64,000 nucleotides of DNA from JACKAQ01 sp965227145 (GCA_965227145.1 OZ245730.1:3286001-3350000); one strand, 5' to 3'. Positions 10,144 to 18,147 are shown, counted from the stretch's first letter. The notes: a model not told the origin generated them from the letters alone. A program made the numbers and translations.

Positions 10144-10325
10144 GGTTTTTGGCTTTTGGCTTTTGGCTTTTGGCTTTTGGCTTTTAACTTTTAACTTTTA
10201 GCATTTAACTTTTAACTTTTAACTTTTAACTTTTAACTTTTAACTTTTAACTTTTAACTTTTGGTTTTTGGTTTTTGGCTTTTGGCTTTTGGCTTTTGGC
10301 TTTTGGCTTTTGGCTTTTAGCTTAT
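10144..10325. repeat. 26-unit heptanucleotide tandem array
   Basis: The array has exactly 26 seven-base units with no phase slip. In order there are: one GGTTTTT, five GGCTTTT, two AACTTTT, one AGCATTT, eight AACTTTT, two GGTTTTT, six GGCTTTT and one AGCTTAT. The units fall into blocks (GGC, then AAC, then GGC), as if variants were amplified separately. The AACTTTT block carries stop codons on both strands, so it is non-coding. It resembles short tandemly repeated repetitive (STRR) heptamers known from cyanobacteria. Confidence 0.97.
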
Positions 10326-10540
10326 GGCAAGCCTGACGAATTTCACGACATTACCACAAAATATTGCAATGCAGATACAACATTTTCCGCTTATACTGTG
10401 GATTTTTGCGACAATCCTGTGGAATATTGCGACAATAGCCCAAAAAATTAAGACAATAGTGCAAAGTAAACCGGCAAATACGCTGATGATGTTGACACAA
10501 GTGCCCCATATTGCAACAAAGGTGAAAAAAAATGTCGAAA
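10326..10540. repeat. Degenerate 21-bp tandem repeat
   Basis: The core TTGCGACAAT recurs every 21 bases: GACAAT or close variants start at 10347, 10410, 10431, 10452, 10494 (GACACA) and 10515 (AACAAA). About ten diverged units are present. The period is three times the adjacent heptamer. In the plus frame it translates as a heptad pattern (FATILWN, IATIAQK, IKTIVQS), but no ribosome binding site or known family supports translation. Confidence 0.75.
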
Positions 10541-10778
10541 CACCTGAACATTGATTGGTTTGCAAAACATTTTCGGGTTCCATCTTCATTTTTCCTCGGA
10601 AAACGCGGCGCACCGCATAGCTCTGTGGTTAAATTCGGTATCATCTGCTCATAAGCCAGATTTCGATATTGTATTGTTTCAAAAGTGCAACGACTAAAAT
10701 TTTTCCCGGTTGAATTTCTGATATATTAGCTATATTATTAACCTTAATTCAACATTAATCAGTGAAGGGCCGGAAAAA

Positions 10779-11453
10779 ATGGACGAACCATTATCAACAT
10801 CGTCAGTTACCCAAAGCTTATCCGAAAAAGCATATCAACTGGTCGAAGAGATGATTGTAACGCTAAAAATGTTGCCCGGCACTGCTTTTTCTGAACAGGA
10901 GCTGAGCAAAAGGGTTAACATCGGGCGCACACCGCTGCGGGAAGCGTTGCAACGCCTCATCGCCGACAGATTGGTTATTTCGCTGCCCCGGCGCGGGATG
11001 ATTGTTACGGAAATCAACCTCACCGAGTATCTGGCGATCCTGGAAACCCGTCGCGAGCTCGACCGGCTGATCGCCCGCAAAGCCGCCCAACGCGCCACTC
11101 CCGACCAGTGCAAAACCCTCAAACAATGTGCTTACGAATTGGTAAAAGCCGCCGCAGCTAACGACATTTCAGAATTTATGCGCTGGGACAAAGTCAGCGA
11201 CAGCATAATGGAACACGCCTGCAAAAACAGTTTTGCCGTTTTGGCAAATTCCCCGCTCCACTCCCACTGCCGGCGATTCTGGTATTTTTATCAGGGTAGC
11301 GGTGATCTGACCAACGCAGCCGATCTGCATGCCAATCTGGTGAAAGCCGTTGCCAATCAAAATGCCGACAGCGCTGCCGCCGCATCAGACGCGTTGCTGG
11401 ACTATCTCGAAAAATTCACCCGTCAGGCACTCGGGCTGAACAGCCACCCATAA
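10779..11453 (+). CDS. GntR-family transcriptional regulator (FadR/FCD subfamily)
   Basis: The 224-residue regulator has an N-terminal winged helix (about 14-80; motif FSEQELSKRVNIGRTPLREAL then LPRRGMIVTEI) and a C-terminal all-helical FCD ligand domain (about 85-215). In the FCD domain, acidic and His residues of DKVSDSIMEHA, HSHCRR and DLHANLVKA are the expected metal/ligand positions. It is 39 bases upstream of the hydroxyproline epimerase gene in the same orientation, so it most likely controls this operon and binds its own promoter region. FCD regulators usually repress until a pathway intermediate binds. The inducer is inferred to be hydroxyproline or a derivative. Confidence 0.93.
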   Translation: MDEPLSTSSVTQSLSEKAYQLVEEMIVTLKMLPGTAFSEQELSKRVNIGRTPLREALQRLIADRLVISLPRRGMIVTEINLTEYLAILETRRELDRLIARKAAQRATPDQCKTLKQCAYELVKAAAANDISEFMRWDKVSDSIMEHACKNSFAVLANSPLHSHCRRFWYFYQGSGDLTNAADLHANLVKAVANQNADSAAAASDALLDYLEKFTRQALGLNSHP

Positions 11454-11492
11454 CATCAACAATAACATTTGGTTGTATCGGAGAAAAAAATC

Positions 11493-12497
11493 ATGCGCAG
11501 CCATACTTTTTTTTGCATCGATGCGCACACATGCGGCAATCCTGTCCGGGTTGTCGCCGGCGGCGGCCCGTTTTTGGAAGGGCGCACAATGAGCGAAAAA
11601 CGCCAGCATTTTTTGGCGGAATTCGACTGGATTCGTACCGGACTGATGTTTGAACCGCGCGGTCACGATATGATGTCCGGCAGCATCCCCTACCCTTCCA
11701 CCCGCGATGATTGCGATGTGGCAATCCTGTTCATCGAAACCAGCGGCTGTTTACCGATGTGCGGACACGGTACTATCGGAACGGTCACCGTGCTCATCGA
11801 GCGGGGGCTGGTTACACCGCAAACACCTGGATTGCTTCGTTTGGAAACACCTGCCGGACGAGTGGACGCGCATTATCAGCAAAATGAATCGGGCAAAGTG
11901 ACATCCGTTCGCATCGTGAATGTGCCGTCGTTTTTGCACTCGGCAAACCTCACGGTGGAATGTCCCGGTTTGGGCGAACTGACCATCGATGTGGCGTATG
12001 GCGGCAATTTTTACGCGATTGTGGAGCCGCAGGGCAATTATCGCGGCATCGATGCGCTGGGCGCCGGAAAAATTTTGCAATACAGCCCGCACATCCGCAA
12101 ACGGATGAATGAAAAATACACCTTTGTGCACCCGGACGATCCGACCATTTGCGGATTGAGCCATCTGGAGTGGAGCGACAAACCGAAACACCCGGAAGCG
12201 CACGCCCGCAACGCGGTTTTTTACGGCGATAAAGCCATCGATCGATCGCCATGCGGCACGGGAACTTCTGCCCGGATGGCGCAGAAATTCGCTCACGGGG
12301 AGCTGAAAGTGGGCGACGATTTTGTTCACGAAAGCATCATCGGGAGCCTGTTCCGCTGCCGCGTGGAGGGTGAAACAACCGTCGGCGATTACGCCGCAAT
12401 TATCCCGAGCATCGAAGGATGGGCGAAAATAACCGGTCTCAACACCATTTTTATCGATGATGACGACCCGTACGCACACGGATTTCAGGTGGTTTGA
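11493..12497 (+). CDS. 4-hydroxyproline 2-epimerase / proline racemase
   Basis: The 334-residue enzyme belongs to the proline racemase family, which interconverts L- and D- forms of proline or trans-4-hydroxyproline without cofactor. Both catalytic cysteines are present: Cys90 in LPMCGHGTIG and Cys254 in RSPCGTGTS. This excludes the trans-3-hydroxyproline dehydratase branch, where the first Cys is replaced. The start is set at the ATG at 11493 because GGAG lies nine bases upstream; an upstream in-frame TTG is less likely. The next gene encodes a D-amino-acid dehydrogenase-like flavoprotein, so the epimerase assignment (hydroxyproline route) is favoured over proline racemase. Confidence 0.9.
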   Translation: MRSHTFFCIDAHTCGNPVRVVAGGGPFLEGRTMSEKRQHFLAEFDWIRTGLMFEPRGHDMMSGSIPYPSTRDDCDVAILFIETSGCLPMCGHGTIGTVTVLIERGLVTPQTPGLLRLETPAGRVDAHYQQNESGKVTSVRIVNVPSFLHSANLTVECPGLGELTIDVAYGGNFYAIVEPQGNYRGIDALGAGKILQYSPHIRKRMNEKYTFVHPDDPTICGLSHLEWSDKPKHPEAHARNAVFYGDKAIDRSPCGTGTSARMAQKFAHGELKVGDDFVHESIIGSLFRCRVEGETTVGDYAAIIPSIEGWAKITGLNTIFIDDDDPYAHGFQVV

Positions 12498-12504
12498 GGC
12501 AACA

Positions 12505-13758
12505 ATGGAACAGAAAAGAATAGTGATTATCGGCGGCGGCGTCATTGGATTGTGCGCCGCATATTTTTTGCAAAAAGACGGGCACAGCGTAACGCTGATC
12601 GAACAAAAGGAATTGGGTTTCGGATCATCCACCGGCAATGCGGGGTTGATTGTCCCGAGCCATTTTGTGCCGTTGGCAGCGCCGGGCGCAATCGCTCAGG
12701 GCATGAAATGGATGTTCGATGCTGAAAGTCCATTTTACATCAAACCACGGCTGGATCTGGAATTTCTGGATTGGCTGTGGAAATTTCGCGGCGCATGCAC
12801 GACTGCGCATGTCAAAAAATCGCGTGATTTACTGCTAAAACTGCACCTTTCCAGCAAACAGTTGTTCGGGGAAATTTCGCAATTGGAGAACATTGATTTT
12901 GGGTTGACCAAACGCGGATTGCTGATGTTGTGCAACACGGATTCCGGCTGGCACGAATTGGAAGAACTGGTGGAACAGGGTCACCAAATGGGGCTGGACT
13001 GCCGGATGATGACAGCGCCGGAAATCCACGAAATGGACGATACGGTGCAAACATCCGCCAAAGGTGGCGCATATTTTCCGGAGGACGCGCATATCGATCC
13101 GGGCAAATTCCTGACCGAAATGACCCGGTTGCTCCGGGAAAACGGTGTGGACATCCACACCGGCGTAACCGCAACCGGATTCGAAATCGACAAAGGAAGG
13201 GTAACTGCAGCCAAAACCCATCGCGGCGATTTCCGGGCAGACGAATTTTTGATTACCGGCGGTGCATTCTCGCCAATAATTGCCAAACAATTGCGGCTCA
13301 AATTGCCCATCCAACCCGGAAAAGGGTACAGCGTGACCATAAAACCGGGTGGGAAAATGTTGCAAACGCCCCTAATTCTGGAAGAAGCGCGGGTTGCGGT
13401 GACGCCAATGGGCGATCACCTGCGATTTGCCGGAACGATGGAATTGGGTGGGTTGGATTTCAACATCAATCAACGGCGGGTGAACGCCATTTTAAAAGCG
13501 ATTCCGCGATATTTGCCGGAAACTGATCTTTCAGACGTAAAATCGGTGGAACCGTGGGCCGGTTTGCGTCCGGTTTCGCCGGACGGGTTGCCGTATATCG
13601 GCAGGATTTCGCGGTATAAAAATGTGCTGGTTGCCGCCGGACATGCGATGATCGGCATTTCGCTGGCACCGGAAACCGGCAAACTGGTTGCGGATCTCGC
13701 CGCCAACCGTTCACCGGAAATTGATATTTCCGCGCTGGCGGTGGAGCGATTTTCGTGA
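12505..13758 (+). CDS. FAD-dependent D-hydroxyproline/D-amino-acid dehydrogenase (DadA-like)
   Basis: The 417-residue flavoprotein begins with the Rossmann dinucleotide-binding motif IVIIGGGVIGLCAAYFL at residues 6-22, followed by the FAD ribose-binding Glu in VTLIEQKELG. It ends with the DAO-family PWAGLRPVSPDGLPYIGR and AGHAMIGISLAPETGKL motifs. It would oxidise D-hydroxyproline made by the upstream epimerase to 1-pyrroline-4-hydroxy-2-carboxylate. The start at 12505 is chosen because GAGG overlaps the stop of the epimerase gene and only seven bases separate the two genes, which implies translational coupling. The later pathway enzymes (deaminase and ketoglutarate semialdehyde dehydrogenase) are not in this window. 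Confidence 0.9.
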   Translation: MEQKRIVIIGGGVIGLCAAYFLQKDGHSVTLIEQKELGFGSSTGNAGLIVPSHFVPLAAPGAIAQGMKWMFDAESPFYIKPRLDLEFLDWLWKFRGACTTAHVKKSRDLLLKLHLSSKQLFGEISQLENIDFGLTKRGLLMLCNTDSGWHELEELVEQGHQMGLDCRMMTAPEIHEMDDTVQTSAKGGAYFPEDAHIDPGKFLTEMTRLLRENGVDIHTGVTATGFEIDKGRVTAAKTHRGDFRADEFLITGGAFSPIIAKQLRLKLPIQPGKGYSVTIKPGGKMLQTPLILEEARVAVTPMGDHLRFAGTMELGGLDFNINQRRVNAILKAIPRYLPETDLSDVKSVEPWAGLRPVSPDGLPYIGRISRYKNVLVAAGHAMIGISLAPETGKLVADLAANRSPEIDISALAVERFS

Positions 13759-13767
13759 TGTTTTAAC

Positions 13768-13789
13768 GTTCCAGGCAGGAGCCTGGAAC
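13768..13789. repeat. REP-like palindrome after the hydroxyproline operon
   Basis: A perfect 9-bp stem GTTCCAGGC / GCCTGGAAC with loop AGGA lies 10 bases past the operon stop. No T-run follows, so it looks more like a dispersed palindromic repeat than a true terminator, though it could still protect the 3' end. Confidence 0.65.
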
Positions 13790-13841
13790 GAGACCTGTCA
13801 ATCCTGTTTTCCTGTCAAAAATCAACAAAAAAATAAACAAG

Positions 13842-14213
13842 TCACTTTTCCCAAACATAATTTTCGGCCGGCACATTCGTCAATTCGCGGTCGTATGACA
13901 TCCGGTGTTCGAATGTGTAAAAATAGCCGTTTTTGTCCTGCACAGTTACCTGCACGTTGAACAATCCCCATGTCCAGATAATCAATTGGCAATCCGGGTT
14001 GGACGGCGTGCGATACACCTGGCGATCCGGGTTCGGAAAGCTGGAATGCAGCCGGTAAGTTACTTGCTGAACAAACGGCACATCGCCACCGGAAATATAC
14101 AAATACACTTTGTAAAGCGTCGATTTTTCGCGTTGCCGGACAAACACTTTTTTCTCGGTGCTGTTCGGGTCGAACACAGAATCAACGACATGCAAGCTTA
14201 AATTTTTCAACAT
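13842..14213 (-). CDS. Free-standing prokaryotic YEATS (pYEATS) domain protein
   Basis: The 123-residue protein is essentially one domain. The core VTYRLHSSFPNPDR, then NPDCQLIIWTWGLFNVQVTV and DKNG, matches the YEATS immunoglobulin-like signature (xLHxSFxxP ... GWGxFxVxVxV), here with TWG for GWG. Eukaryotic YEATS domains bind acylated lysines; prokaryotic versions have been proposed from comparative genomics to be sensors in stress or conflict systems, but the ligand is unknown. It has no signal peptide or membrane helix, so it is cytoplasmic. AGGGGG lies just upstream of its ATG, and the stop of the membrane gene at 14222 is only eight bases before it. It is the last gene of a three-gene operon. 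Confidence 0.82.
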   Translation of the reverse strand: MLKNLSLHVVDSVFDPNSTEKKVFVRQREKSTLYKVYLYISGGDVPFVQQVTYRLHSSFPNPDRQVYRTPSNPDCQLIIWTWGLFNVQVTVQDKNGYFYTFEHRMSYDRELTNVPAENYVWEK

Positions 14214-14221
14214 GTTGCCCC

Positions 14222-14788
14222 CTAAATTCCTTCGTGATCATTGCGCTCCGAAGAATCGGATGGCGGTGGTGGTGGTGGTGGTGGCGGAACCGGCGCCGGA
14301 CGGATGTCATCGTTGCCGTTGCGATGCTGGTCGCCCTGCTCAATTTCATCCGGTGTTGTGTTGCCGCCAACCGGCGTAGATATGGCAGGTTTGGCAGAAG
14401 ATTCGCCAAAATAATAGCCCATTATCGAGCCGATCAAACCGCCCAGTGCCGCAGCAACAGCCTGCACGCCTTCGAGCATATTATCAAACGAGCCGCCGGC
14501 TTTCAACATCACATAAAACAACGCAATGCCAAAAATGGATACCAGAATCAACGCCAGCAAATGGCGAAAATCGTTGATGATTTTTGCCAACGCTTCCGCC
14601 AGCAAAAAACGAATGCTGTTTCGCACCGGGCTTTGACTGCTGTCTTTCGGGCGGGAATAGCGCCCTTTGTTGAAAATCCACGCCAGCCACTGGATGAACA
14701 AAACTGCTGCGGCAATCATGCCAAGCAGCACCCAAATTCCGTTGCTGTTTGCAGAAAGATAATCGAGGAATCCCATAGTTTTCACCAT
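14222..14788 (-). CDS. Three-helix membrane protein with polyproline cytoplasmic tail (pYEATS operon)
   Basis: The 188-residue protein has membrane helices at about 17-37, 72-95 and 103-125. A charged tail follows, ending in a run of nine prolines (VPPPPPPPPPSDSS) encoded by GGT-type repeats on the plus strand at about 14260-14285. The tail looks like a tether to a cytoplasmic partner, plausibly the pYEATS protein encoded next. The start could instead be the second ATG (MGFLDYL, 14776), which has GGTGA five bases before it. Nine prolines in a row would stall ribosomes without EF-P. I do not recognise a named family. Confidence 0.75.
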   Translation of the reverse strand: MVKTMGFLDYLSANSNGIWVLLGMIAAAVLFIQWLAWIFNKGRYSRPKDSSQSPVRNSIRFLLAEALAKIINDFRHLLALILVSIFGIALFYVMLKAGGSFDNMLEGVQAVAAALGGLIGSIMGYYFGESSAKPAISTPVGGNTTPDEIEQGDQHRNGNDDIRPAPVPPPPPPPPPSDSSERNDHEGI

Positions 14789-14846
14789 TTTTTGTTTGGT
14801 CTATATTACGGAAAATCGGGGAATCAGACAAATTTATTTCGGTCGA

Positions 14847-15545
14847 TTATTCGAGATTGAACAACAACTTAACGCCTTCGTTTAACCGGCGGACTGTCCA
14901 GTATGCGTAGCCAAAAACCAGCCAAATCAGCGCGAAGAGGATGAACCATTTCAAAATCGTCCAGAATTTGCCAAAAATATCGCCGATGGCGGCGAGCACC
15001 TGTCCCGTATCGACTGCCAGCCGCAGCAAATCCGTTTCCAGTTGGTTCAGCCCGGCGATGATATCCACAATGCCGACCATGGAATCCATAATTCCCAACA
15101 TGCTGGAAAATGTGGTTTTGGTTTCGGTCAGTCCGGGAATTTCCGGACCGTTGATGCTGGGCATGCCCACTTCCACCGGTTTCATTTCCAGATAAAACCA
15201 CGGGTATTCATCCAGTCGTTCAATTTCCGGGCGGATATTCAGCGACAGGTTCGGGATGCTCAAATCGGGCATTTTTACGGGCATTTCGGCGATATAATCC
15301 GCTGCAAACGATACTTTCGTGCGCACTTCGCGCAGCGGCTCCGCCAGTCGCTCGAACGCGCGACCGGATTGGTCGATCGTAAATCTGGCATTAGCGTTCA
15401 GACTGGTTAGGGTGGCGCTCATTTTTCGCACCGGTTCCGCCAGTTTTTGATACACATACCAACCACCAAATCCGATAGCGGTAATTAAAATTAGCGGAAT
15501 CAGCGTATTTATGATCAAAATAAAGCCACGAATGCGGTTCAGCAT
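14847..15545 (-). CDS. Bitopic membrane protein with extracytoplasmic middle domain (pYEATS operon, first gene)
   Basis: The 232-residue protein has one hydrophobic helix near the N-terminus (about 9-31) and one near the C-terminus (about 195-220). Between them are some 160 mostly polar residues with coiled-coil-like heptads (LAEPVRKMSATLTSLNANAR, LAEPLREVRTKVSF), likely outside the cytoplasm. GAGGT lies eight bases before the ATG. It is the first gene of a compact minus-strand set with the membrane protein at 14222 and the pYEATS protein at 13842 and is separated from the upstream terC gene by a strong terminator, so the three form their own unit. Function unknown; it may be a sensor or channel-like partner. 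Confidence 0.7.
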   Translation of the reverse strand: MLNRIRGFILIINTLIPLILITAIGFGGWYVYQKLAEPVRKMSATLTSLNANARFTIDQSGRAFERLAEPLREVRTKVSFAADYIAEMPVKMPDLSIPNLSLNIRPEIERLDEYPWFYLEMKPVEVGMPSINGPEIPGLTETKTTFSSMLGIMDSMVGIVDIIAGLNQLETDLLRLAVDTGQVLAAIGDIFGKFWTILKWFILFALIWLVFGYAYWTVRRLNEGVKLLFNLE

Positions 15546-15575
15546 GGCGTTAACCTCATTGGTTTTCGGTTTAAT

Positions 15576-15621
15576 TCAAAAAAAATGCGGCGCCCCGAAT
15601 ATCGAAGTTTCGGAACACCGC
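15576..15621 (-). terminator. Terminator between terC and the pYEATS operon
   Basis: On the minus strand GCGGTGTTCCGAA pairs (with G-U pairs) with TTCGGGGCGCCGC and is followed by eight T residues. It ends the terC transcript and isolates the downstream three-gene set. Confidence 0.8.
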
Positions 15622-15683
15622 AATTTGTAAATTCTATTGATCATTGCCAACGATTTATTGGAAATATCAATGGTGCTGCAACA

Positions 15684-16421
15684 TTATTTCTGAATCGCTT
15701 TCCGCAATTTCACCGGTTTCCGGGCTTTGCGAATGCGCAAATTGAGCATTTCGACAACCACGGAAAACGCCATCGAAAAATAAATATAGCCTTTGGGAAT
15801 ATGCATATCGAAACCTTCGCCGACCAGCGCAACGCCAACCATAATCAAAAAGCTCAGCGCCAGCATTTTCAGTGTCGGGTGTTCATCCACAAATTCGCCG
15901 ATTGCTTTTGCCGATGCCATCATAATTAACACCGCGATCACAATGGCGATGATCATCACCGCAACATCTTTCGCCAAACCGACGGCGGTAATTACCGAAT
16001 CGAGCGAAAAAACGATGTCAATGATGGCAATTTGGGTGATTATCCCCGCAAAACTGGCGGCTTTGGACGCCGCATGATGCTCCTCCTCACCCTCCAGCGA
16101 ATGGTGGATTTCCCGGGTGCTTTTGGCAATCAGGAACAATCCGCCGATCAGTAAAATGAGATCCCTGCCGGAGATTTCCTGTTGCAAAACCGTGAACAAC
16201 GGCGTGGTGAGTTTCATAATCCAGGTGATGGACAGCAGCAGCAAAATGCGCATCACCATTGCCAACGCCAAACCGACAACGCGACCTTTGTTGCGTTGTT
16301 TTTCCGGCAAACGCCCCACCAAAATGGTGATAAAAATGATGTTATCGATACCGAGAACAATTTCCAGAATTGTTAACGTCAGCAGTGCAACCCACGCTTG
16401 AGGGTCAGCAATCCATTCCAT
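15684..16421 (-). CDS. TerC-family integral membrane protein
   Basis: The 245-residue protein has seven or so membrane helices and both diagnostic TerC acidic motifs: EIVLGIDNIIFI near residue 20 and DIVFSLDSVITAVG near 135. The acidic residues in the two membrane motifs are thought to bind metal ions. TerC homologues are linked to tellurite resistance and to manganese export or metal loading of secreted proteins. It is closest in layout to the YoaE/YgdQ-like group without CBS domains. It lies 60 bases after the histidine ammonia-lyase stop on the same strand, so the two may share a transcript, and ahead of the pYEATS operon. Confidence 0.93.
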   Translation of the reverse strand: MEWIADPQAWVALLTLTILEIVLGIDNIIFITILVGRLPEKQRNKGRVVGLALAMVMRILLLLSITWIMKLTTPLFTVLQQEISGRDLILLIGGLFLIAKSTREIHHSLEGEEEHHAASKAASFAGIITQIAIIDIVFSLDSVITAVGLAKDVAVMIIAIVIAVLIMMASAKAIGEFVDEHPTLKMLALSFLIMVGVALVGEGFDMHIPKGYIYFSMAFSVVVEMLNLRIRKARKPVKLRKAIQK

Positions 16422-16481
16422 AAATTACCTTTTTATTTTTGAATCCAAGTATCTGATTTTCATGAAGTCGGTTGTTGCAGA

Positions 16482-18122
16482 TTATTTCAGCGGACCGATT
16501 TTTGATTCCACTTTTTTCAGCAGTTCGCCGTTTTGGATGAGCGCCAGCATATTTTCGATATCGAGATAAATCGGGCGATCTTTTTCCAGAAACGCGACGT
16601 GTTTGCGGATCGTTTCGAACGCCGCGCAGGTGCCTTTTCCGAATAGCGATTCCGGGCTGGTATCAAATTTCTGACGTTCGCGATTGAGGATCAGCTCCAA
16701 CGCCTGTGCCGCGTACAGCAGCTCGATTGCCACCACTTTTTGAACATTCGCGAGAATTTGCCGGGCTTTCCGGGCGCTGATCGGCGACATGCTCACATGG
16801 TCTTCCTGATTTTCGCAGGACGGAATCGAATCGATACTGGCCGGATGCGCCAGCGATTTGTTTTCCGACACCAGCGATGCGGCAGTATATTGGGCAATCA
16901 TCAACCCGTTTTCCAACCCCGGATTGGTGATCAGAAACGACGGTAGTCCCCGATTGAGATTTTTATCCGATAACCGGAAAATACGCCGTTCGGAAATATT
17001 GCCGACTTCGCAAAGCACGATGCTCAAAAAATCGCCGGCAAACGCTACCGGTTGTCCGTGAAAATTACCACCGGAAATGGCTTTGCTGTATTCCTGTAAA
17101 TCTGGGAAAATAATGGGGTTATCGTTTGTGGCGTTCATCTCGATGGTGATGGTGTTTTCGATAAAACGCAGCGTATCGCGCACACCGGCCATCACCTGCG
17201 GATGACAGCGGAGGCTGTAAGCATCCTGCACCTGCTCAAAATGGCGATCCAGCAACATGCTGCTTTCGGTTAACCGGCGGATATTTTCTGCGGTGTCGAT
17301 CTGTCCGCGATGCGGTCGCAGTTGGTGAATTTCCGGGCGAAACGCGGAATAAATGCCCTGCAACGCTTCCAGACTCATGCTCATGGCGATATCGGCAAGC
17401 TTGACCAATTGTTGGGCATCGTGATAGGCCAGCGCCAAAATTGCCGTGGTAACCTGGGTGCCGTTGTTCAGCGCCAAGCCTTCCTTTGCTTCCAACCGGA
17501 CTTGCGGAATGCCTGCCCGTTTCATGGCAGCCCTGCCGTTGGTCAATTCCCATTGTTTGGTTTTGGGATCCAAAATGTAAGCACGACCGGTGTATTCCGG
17601 ATTTTTCACTCGCCCGATATCGGAAAGCACCAACGCCAGATGCGATAACGGCGCTAAATCGCCGCTTGCTCCCAACGAGCCTTGCGACGGAAGCCACGGA
17701 ATAACGTTCTTTTCGAGCATTTCCAGCACGGTTTCCACCACTTCGACCCGGATGCCGGAAAAGCCTTTGGCGAGCGTATTGGCGCGCAGCATCATCGTTG
17801 CGCGGGCAACATCCAGCGGCAGCGGATCGCCAGTACCAGCGGCGTGGCTCATGATCAGGTTTTGCTGGAGCAGGTGCAATTTTTCTTTGTCGATCGAAAC
17901 AATCGCCTGCGAACCGAATCCGGTGTTGATGCCGTAAACCACCGGCTCGCCATCTTTTTGAACGCCATCCACCCAATCACGGCTGCGTTTCATACGCTTT
18001 TGGGCGTCTTCGGAAATATTTACCCGGATTTTAGGATGTCTGGCGGCGGTGACGAGGGTATCGATGGTCAGACTTTCGCCATCGAGTACGAGATGTAAAA
18101 TATCGTTGGATTGTGTGGGCAT
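16482..18122 (-). CDS. hutH: Histidine ammonia-lyase
   Basis: The 546-residue enzyme contains the MIO-forming triad Ala152-Ser153-Gly154 in GSLGASGDLAPLSHLAL. It also has the substrate-region motifs YGINTGFGS, SHAAGTGDPLPLD and the C-terminal DSIPSCENQEDHVSM with the catalytic Glu. SHAAG (rather than the aromatic-lyase pattern) and NQEDHVS favour His over Phe/Tyr as substrate, releasing ammonia and urocanate. It is slightly longer than the usual ~510 residues. The start at 18122 is preferred to an upstream ATG at 18137 because AGGA is correctly spaced. The remaining hut genes (hutU, hutI, hutG) are not nearby. Confidence 0.9.
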   Translation of the reverse strand: MPTQSNDILHLVLDGESLTIDTLVTAARHPKIRVNISEDAQKRMKRSRDWVDGVQKDGEPVVYGINTGFGSQAIVSIDKEKLHLLQQNLIMSHAAGTGDPLPLDVARATMMLRANTLAKGFSGIRVEVVETVLEMLEKNVIPWLPSQGSLGASGDLAPLSHLALVLSDIGRVKNPEYTGRAYILDPKTKQWELTNGRAAMKRAGIPQVRLEAKEGLALNNGTQVTTAILALAYHDAQQLVKLADIAMSMSLEALQGIYSAFRPEIHQLRPHRGQIDTAENIRRLTESSMLLDRHFEQVQDAYSLRCHPQVMAGVRDTLRFIENTITIEMNATNDNPIIFPDLQEYSKAISGGNFHGQPVAFAGDFLSIVLCEVGNISERRIFRLSDKNLNRGLPSFLITNPGLENGLMIAQYTAASLVSENKSLAHPASIDSIPSCENQEDHVSMSPISARKARQILANVQKVVAIELLYAAQALELILNRERQKFDTSPESLFGKGTCAAFETIRKHVAFLEKDRPIYLDIENMLALIQNGELLKKVESKIGPLK

Positions 18123-18147
18123 TGGCGTTTCCTGCATTTCGGTTTAA

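Larger units (their letters stand above)
9955..10778. other. Intergenic region dominated by short tandem repeats
   Basis: This 824-base divergent gap lies between the HTCS gene and the GntR gene. It holds a 182-bp perfect-phase heptamer array (10144-10325) followed directly by a degenerate 21-bp repeat (about 10326-10540). Open frames of 76-98 codons in the latter are repeat translations without Shine-Dalgarno sequences, and I do not accept them as genes. An AT-rich promoter-like stretch precedes the GntR start (10720-10778). Confidence 0.7.

Noticed and set aside
10144..10540. CRISPR array
   Set aside because: The units are 7 and 21 bases with no spacers and no cas genes.
10317..10644. Minus- and plus-strand frames of 76-98 codons
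   Set aside because: They translate the degenerate 21-bp repeat, have no ribosome binding site and resemble no protein.
11493..12497. Trans-3-hydroxyproline dehydratase
   Set aside because: Both catalytic positions are Cys (90 and 254), whereas the dehydratase lacks the first.
11751..12638. 295-codon minus-strand frame
   Set aside because: It is antisense to the epimerase and dehydrogenase genes, which carry catalytic motifs.
13768..13789. Intrinsic terminator of the hydroxyproline operon
   Set aside because: There is no T-run after the stem, so I list it as a palindromic repeat.
16482..18122. Phenylalanine or tyrosine ammonia-lyase
   Set aside because: The SHAAG and NQEDHVS patterns fit histidine ammonia-lyase better, though substrate is not proven by sequence.
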